Part shown: one piece after another, positions 30,485 through 36,130 of the stretch | Numbering within the stretch: the stretch's first letter is position 1 | How the letters are laid out: the number at the start of each line of letters is the position of its first letter | NCBI GenBank assembly: GCA_934663775.1 | Contig: CAKUKU010000017.1 | Coordinates: 1 to 36,130 of the forward strand | Direction of reading: 5' to 3' | Length of the DNA: 36,130 nucleotides | Source: an uncultured Ellagibacter sp. | GTDB taxonomy: Bacteria > Actinomycetota > Coriobacteriia > Coriobacteriales > Eggerthellaceae | The notes under the pieces: model-generated | The model's input: only the letters and a program-made list of their open reading frames with translations | What the model was told of the DNA's origin: nothing | Database searches by the model: none | Program-made: the position numbers and the translations under genes

Positions 30485-31832
30485 TGAAAGTACTCCAAAC
30501 GTTCTTCAGGCCTGCGATCAGCTTGTCCACGTCGCCCTTGTCATTGTAGAAGGCGAGGCTCGCGCGGCAGCACGCCAAATTCTCCACGCCAAGCCAGGTG
30601 AGCAGGGGCTGTGCGCAGTGATGACCTGCGCGGATGGCCACCTGGTCCATGTCGAGGATGCTCGCCACGTCGTGCGGGTGAATGCCGCGCACGTTGAAAC
30701 TGATGACCCCATGGTGGTCTTCGGGGCGCGGGCTGCCGATGATGTCGATGTAGGGCAGCTGCGCCATTTCCTCCATGCAGTATTTCACGAGCGCCTTCTC
30801 GCGAGCGCCGATCACGTCGAGTCCGACCGACTCCACGTATGCGATCGCTGCGGCCGTGGCGTAGATCCCCGCCGCGTCCTGCGTGCCGGCCTCGAACTTC
30901 TCGGGGACGGGCGCCCAGGTGGCGTCCTGCTCGGTGACGGAATCGATCATCTCGCCGCCGGTCAGGAAAGGCGGCATGGCGCGCAACAGCTCGTCTTTGC
31001 CCCACAGCACGCCCATACCGAAGGGTCCGAAGATCTTGTGGGCGGAAAGCGCGAAGAAGTCGGCGCCAAGCTCTTCCACGTTCACGGGAATGTGCGGCGT
31101 GGACTGCGCGCCGTCGATGACGAAGTAGCCGCCCTGCTCATGGACGCGACGTCCCAGCTCGGCAACGGGGTTTTCCACGCCGAGCACGTTGGAGACATGC
31201 ACGACGGAGAGGATCTTCGTCTTCGGCCCGATTTTTTTGTCCATCTCCTCCGGCTGGATGATGCCGTTCTCGTCGGGGTAGAGGTAGACGAGCTTCGCGC
31301 CTGCGTCGCGGCACGCCTGCTGCCAGGGGATGAGGTTCGAATGGTGCTCCATGATGGTGATGCACACCTCGTCGCCCGGCTTGAGCACGGTGGGGGCGAA
31401 GGCCTTCGCCACGATGTTGAGCGACTCGGACGCGTTGCGCGTGAGCACGATGTCGTGCCAGTCGGGCGCGCCGATGAACTTGGCGACGCGATGGCGCGCC
31501 ACCTCGATAGCCTCAGTGGCCTCGACCGACAGGCGGTACAAGCCGCGAAGCGCGTTCGCGTTCATCTCCTCGTAGAAGCGGCGCTGCGCATCGAGCACGG
31601 TCTTGGGTCGCTGCGCAGTGGCGGCGCTGTCCAAAAACGCCAGGTCAGGATGGTTCGCCAGAAGCGGGAAGTCGCGCTTGTAGGGGTTCTCCGCGATGTT
31701 GGCGGCGCATACGATGTCGCTCGCCGTGGCGGAGGTTGCGGCTGCGTGCGCCGCGTCGGCGATCGCGCATGCGGTGGTGTCGCTGGCCGCTTGCTCGGCG
31801 GCGCGTGCGATAAGGGAATCGGTCTGGCTCAT
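30477..31832 (-). CDS. sufS: Cysteine desulfurase SufS
   Basis: PLP enzyme that mobilises sulfur from cysteine for Fe-S assembly. 451 residues, about 45 longer than typical SufS: the standard protein begins at NPYKRDFPLLANHPDLAFLDSAAT, and before it lies an Ala/Thr/Asp-rich extension of about 47 residues. Active-site features: EHHSNLIPWQ, DGAQSTPH, the PLP lysine in SAHKIFGPFGMG, and the catalytic Cys in RAGHHCAQP. Its ATG follows sufD by one base. The extension has no signal or known motif. Confidence 0.94.
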   Translation of the reverse strand: MSQTDSLIARAAEQAASDTTACAIADAAHAAATSATASDIVCAANIAENPYKRDFPLLANHPDLAFLDSAATAQRPKTVLDAQRRFYEEMNANALRGLYRLSVEATEAIEVARHRVAKFIGAPDWHDIVLTRNASESLNIVAKAFAPTVLKPGDEVCITIMEHHSNLIPWQQACRDAGAKLVYLYPDENGIIQPEEMDKKIGPKTKILSVVHVSNVLGVENPVAELGRRVHEQGGYFVIDGAQSTPHIPVNVEELGADFFALSAHKIFGPFGMGVLWGKDELLRAMPPFLTGGEMIDSVTEQDATWAPVPEKFEAGTQDAAGIYATAAAIAYVESVGLDVIGAREKALVKYCMEEMAQLPYIDIIGSPRPEDHHGVISFNVRGIHPHDVASILDMDQVAIRAGHHCAQPLLTWLGVENLACCRASLAFYNDKGDVDKLIAGLKNVWSTFNG

Positions 31833-31833
31833 G

Positions 31834-33113
31834 TTACATCGCCTCTTCGTCTGCGCCCACGAGCTCGAAGGGCACGTTCAGTTCTGCGGCAAGGCGCGCA
31901 ACCGAGGCGCGCACCTGGGCGTCCGGCGCGTTGATGGCCGCTTCCTCAAGGGTTGCGTTCGCGAACAGCCGCTCGGCAGCTTCCTGGGAAATGCCGCGTG
32001 TCATCAGGTAGTTCATCTGCTCGGGGCGCACGTGGCCGATCGTGGCCCCGTGGTTGCCCGCCACGTCGTCCTCGTCGCACAGGATGGTGGGGATGGTCTT
32101 GTTGACCACTTTCTCGTCGGCGAGGAGCACCGTCTCGCGCTCGGTGCCTTCCGCGCCCTTGCAGCCGTGCACCAGATCGATCGTGCCGCGCAGCACCTTG
32201 CGGGACCTGTCGGCCAAAACGCCGTTGGCGTCGAGGTTGCAGGTGGTCTTCTTGCCGCGATGCCGCACGATGTAGTTGAAGTCGCGGCGCTCGTCGCCGT
32301 GTCCCAGGTAGCGCGTGCGGATGGTGGCGTCTGCACGGTCTCCGCGCAGGTCGCACGCGAGTCCGGTGTAGGACTGCCCGGCGCCGAGCACGCGGTGGTC
32401 GACCTGGATGCGCGCGTCCTCGCAGGCGATGTACCCCTCGCCGTCGAGGGCGATCCAGCCTTGCCCGAGCGTGTGGATGGTCGCCACGTTCACCCGTGCG
32501 TTCTTGCCGGCGAACACGCGGGCGTACAGGCCGATGACGCCTGCGCCGGCGTCGGGGGAGTCGAACGCGACGTTGAGCGTAATGGTGGAGTTCTCCGCCG
32601 CCACGATGTCGACGCAGGCCACGTTCGCCTTGCCGTCGATGCCGTTGACGCGGATGGTGGCGCGCTCCGTGGCGCCCGCCTTGGCGGCAAGCACGATGCG
32701 TCCCTCGCGGGCCCCGCCGACTTCCTCCAGATAGGACGTAGCCTCATCGCCTAAGGCGCACTCGAAGGTGCCGGCGATGTTCTGCGCCATTTCTTCTTCT
32801 ACGGCGCGCTTCTCGAACACGGAGAGCGCGGGGATGTCCAGGTCATGAGGGTCGACGTCGGGGCTGACCGCCTGCAGGATGGCGCGCGTATCGGGCGCGG
32901 CCTTCGCGTTTGCGGCGTCGAGCTCGGCCTGGGCGGCTGCCACCGCCGCGTCGAAGGCGTCCTGCGCGCCGAGGAGCGCCTCGTCGGCCTCGACCACGGC
33001 AGACCGCGCGGCTTCGAGCCCCTCGGGCACGTCGACGGTCGTCTCGTTCATATGCAGCTGATGCCACGTCGCTGCGGGCATCGTGTTCACGTGATTCAAA
33101 GTGAGGGCGCTCA

Positions 33114-33114
<1 letters not shown>
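31834..33114 (-). CDS. sufD: Fe-S cluster assembly protein SufD
   Basis: Scaffold subunit of the SufBC2D complex. 426 residues: an N-terminal helical, Ala-rich coiled segment (about 30-75) and the right-handed beta-helix core, ending in a helical domain. The region DDVAGNHGATIGHVRPEQMNYLMTRGIS contains the histidine matching the cluster-assembly residue of SufD. The short N-terminal PAATWHQLHMNE is typical of Gram-positive SufD. It begins in the TAATG overlap with sufB. Confidence 0.9.
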
Positions 33115-34526
<1,412 letters not shown>

Positions 34527-34538
34527 GGCAGGACCCCC

Positions 34539-35318
34539 TTACGCGTTGGCTTCGGGGGTTGCGGCCTGCTCGAAGCGCTCGAAGCCGTGCGCGTCGATGT
34601 CGGCGATGAGCGCGGCGTCGTCCTCGTGCACCAGATGCCCCTTCACCATGACGTGCACGCGATCGACGTCGACGTGCTCCAAGATGCGGGTGTTGTGCGT
34701 GATGATGATGAGCGTGCCGTCGCAGGTCTTGCGGTACTCCTGGATGCCGCGGGACACGACGCCGAGCGCGTCGACGTCGAGGCCGGAGTCGGTCTCGTCC
34801 AGGATGGCCAGCTTCGGCTTGAGAAGCAGAAGCTGCAGCATCTCGAGCTTCTTTTTCTCGCCGCCGGAAAAGCCCACGCCCAGCTCGCGATCGAGATACG
34901 CCGGGTCGAAGTCGAGGCTTTTCGCCAGTTCGCGCACGTGCTTGCGGAATTCCTTGCCCTTCATCTTGAAGCCCTCGCGGCCCTCGACGGTGGCGCGCAA
35001 AAAGCTCGACAGCGGCACGCCGGGAATCTCGACCGGCGCCTGGAAGCTCAAGAAAAGGCCCGCGCGCGAGCGCTTATCGGGGGAAAGATCCGTAATATCT
35101 TGCCCGTCGAAGATCACGGTGCCCGAAGTTACGCTATACTCAGGGTCGCCCATGATGACGTGGCCGAGCGTCGATTTGCCGGCGCCGTTCGGGCCCATCA
35201 TGACGTGCGTCTCGTGCGCGCCGATCGCCAGATCGATGTCGTGGAGGATGGGTTTGTCGCCCACGGAAGCGGAAAGCCCATCAAGCTTCAGCAGCGGGCT
35301 CGTTGCACTGGTCTCCAT
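34539..35318 (-). CDS. sufC: Fe-S cluster assembly ATPase SufC
   Basis: ABC-type ATPase that drives conformational change of SufB and SufD. 259 residues. Walker A GPNGAGKST, the SufC-specific signature VGFSGGEKKKLEMLQ, Walker B LAILDETDSGLDVDAL and switch His IITHNTR are intact. First gene of the operon; ATG 35318 follows a GAGAGAGG element. A TTGACA promoter and a perfect 8-bp-arm dyad lie just upstream. Confidence 0.96.
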   Translation of the reverse strand: METSATSPLLKLDGLSASVGDKPILHDIDLAIGAHETHVMMGPNGAGKSTLGHVIMGDPEYSVTSGTVIFDGQDITDLSPDKRSRAGLFLSFQAPVEIPGVPLSSFLRATVEGREGFKMKGKEFRKHVRELAKSLDFDPAYLDRELGVGFSGGEKKKLEMLQLLLLKPKLAILDETDSGLDVDALGVVSRGIQEYRKTCDGTLIIITHNTRILEHVDVDRVHVMVKGHLVHEDDAALIADIDAHGFERFEQAATPEANA

Positions 35319-35342
35319 AGAATTGCCTCTCTCGTCTGTGCA

Positions 35343-35394
35343 TATTCCTATGATTTTTCTAGGAATAAAATACCCTGAAGCGCTAAAATGTCAA
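35343..35394 (-). promoter_or_regulatory. suf promoter with Rrf2/IscR-type operator
   Basis: Minus-strand TTGACA (35389-35394) and TATTTT (35367-35372) are 16 bp apart. Just downstream, TATTCCTA (35360-35367) and its complement (35343-35350) form a perfect dyad with a 9-base centre, overlapping the -10 edge and start point. A 25-bp dyad at this place is the style of IscR/Rrf2 sites, and the divergent gene encodes such a protein. Repression of suf when the regulator carries its cluster is the likely logic. Confidence 0.65.
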
Positions 35395-35503
35395 GTGACA
35401 GAATGCTTACGCGCTAGAATATGCTGCACAAAACCGCAGCGCCCGCGCCCGGATGCCAGCCTTTCCGGGGCAGCGCGCCACGAGGGGGAAGCGAGGACGA
35501 GAT

Positions 35504-35947
35504 ATGCTGGTAACCACACGAGGGCGCTACGCGATGCGCCTTATGATTCGCATTGCCCAGCAAGGCCCCGAGGGCAAGATTCCCCTGCGTAAGGTGGCGG
35601 AGGAGGAAGACATCTCGCTGAAGTACCTCGAGCAGGTGGTGCGCCCGCTCATGACCGCGGGGCTCGTGCGCAGCGTGCGCGGCAAGGGCGGCGGCTATGC
35701 GCTCGCCCGTAAGGCGTCCGATATCCGCGCGGGCGACGTGCTGCGCGCCGCCGAGGGCTCGACGGTTCCCGTGGCGTGCAACGCGCTCGAAGACGGTGAG
35801 GTGGGCTGCCCGCGCAAAAGCGAGTGCACGACGGTGCGCTTCTGGGCGGGGCTTGACCAGGTGATCGAGGAGTACGTCGACTCGGCCACGCTCGCCGATT
35901 TCCTGGAATACGCGCCTGTGCCCGGCATGGCCATCGAGGGCTGCTAA
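35504..35947 (+). CDS. Rrf2-family (IscR-like) Fe-S-sensing regulator
   Basis: A 147-residue winged-helix regulator. The DNA-binding part is typical (LVTTRGRYAMRLMIRIAQ, ISLKYLEQVVRPLMTAGLVRSVRGKGGGY). Cys92, Cys102 and Cys108 lie in ACNALEDGEVGCPRKSEC, the three-cysteine pattern that ligates a 2Fe-2S cluster in IscR. ATG 35504 was chosen because it fits the family N-terminus; an upstream frame to 35453 lacks homology. It lies divergent to sufC with about 185 bp between; it very likely represses suf and possibly itself according to Fe-S supply. Confidence 0.92.
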   Translation: MLVTTRGRYAMRLMIRIAQQGPEGKIPLRKVAEEEDISLKYLEQVVRPLMTAGLVRSVRGKGGGYALARKASDIRAGDVLRAAEGSTVPVACNALEDGEVGCPRKSECTTVRFWAGLDQVIEEYVDSATLADFLEYAPVPGMAIEGC

Positions 35948-36092
35948 CTGGCGGTTTGCGGCTCGGCCGACCAGCGTGGGTGCCGCGCGGGCTGAGGGAT
36001 GGCGCGGCGGGATGTTTATTCTCGACGTCGCGCGGGGGGATGACGTCGCCTGGCGCCGCAAGTCTCGTGATGCGCGCGTTCCCCAAACCTGG

Positions 36093-36104
36093 TAAAGTTC
36101 GCGC
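36093..36104 (+). promoter_or_regulatory. Promoter of the next gene, probably leaderless
   Basis: TAAAGT at 36093-36098 ends six bases before an ATG at 36105, too close to leave room for a ribosome binding site. The arrangement repeats that of rarA (TATGAT, seven bases, ATGGAA). Confidence 0.35.
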
Positions 36105-36130
36105 ATGGAAGACATTCTGTGCGACATATC
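36105..36130 (+). CDS. Start of a further gene (partial)
   Basis: ATG 36105 opens a frame MEDILCDI that runs off the window. Only eight codons are visible, so the product cannot be named. A -10-like TAAAGT lies immediately upstream. Confidence 0.35.

Noticed and set aside
30618..31934. Long plus-strand frame opposite sufS
   Set aside because: Shadow of sufS with no domain or start signal; sufS has all active-site residues.

Overview
The window is about 36 kb of gene-dense, high-GC DNA from a Gram-positive anaerobe. It is most likely a member of the Coriobacteriia, family Eggerthellaceae (inference, no database search was possible). The evidence is Gram-positive style machinery in an actinobacterial-type background: a lipobox solute-binding protein, a SufCBDSU Fe-S operon that uses SufU, a UvrX-type Y-family polymerase with a YolD-like partner under a Bacillus/actinobacterial-type LexA box, a NirJ2-like radical SAM enzyme, haem handling by CcmC, and promoters that appear to give leaderless mRNAs. 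No tRNA, rRNA or CRISPR array was seen.

Layout. 1-2.2 kb: the end of a cytochrome c maturation operon (ccmC, ccmD-like), then galU. 2.15-3.7 kb: a repeat-rich stretch with a degenerate 34-38 bp tandem repeat, a long inverted repeat, a two-gene membrane protein unit on the minus strand, and a candidate small RNA ending in a strong terminator. 3.7-5.2 kb: rarA. 5.2-11.6 kb: an accessory block with a MerR regulator, a NirJ2-type radical SAM/SPASM enzyme, a FecBCD-type ABC importer (lipoprotein, permease, ATPase), a broken MFS transporter and an IS30-like relic with abutting inverted ends. 11.7-19.6 kb: a housekeeping run with a coiled-coil membrane protein, an AI-2E family permease, alaS, ruvX, mltG, yqeG and aroE. 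19.7-24.7 kb: aroC-aroK-aroB, a repeat-filled gap, aroQ and a Xaa-Pro peptidase. 24.8-27.7 kb: efp (minus), then a LexA-controlled divergent SOS unit (Y-family polymerase plus YolD-like protein on one side, an unknown 105-residue protein on the other). 27.8-29.9 kb: a TatD-associated-type radical SAM protein and a BASS-family transporter with a terminator hairpin in its leader. 30.0-36.0 kb: sufC-sufB-sufD-sufS-sufU on the minus strand with a divergent Rrf2/IscR-type regulator. The last 26 bases start another gene.

How the parts work together. Five of the seven shikimate-pathway steps before chorismate are here (aroB, aroQ, aroE, aroK, aroC). The suf operon and its three-cysteine Rrf2 regulator form a self-contained Fe-S assembly and sensing unit. 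The most distinctive find is the accessory block: two promoters, one before merR and one before nirJ2, share an unusual 19-bp spacer and a TGACG-N3-CGTC dyad at the same register. This is the signature of a MerR-type regulator controlling itself and the whole nirJ2-fecBCD operon. I infer an imported tetrapyrrole or iron-chelate system in which uptake is coupled to radical SAM processing. The IS30-like relics at both edges suggest the block arrived by transfer.
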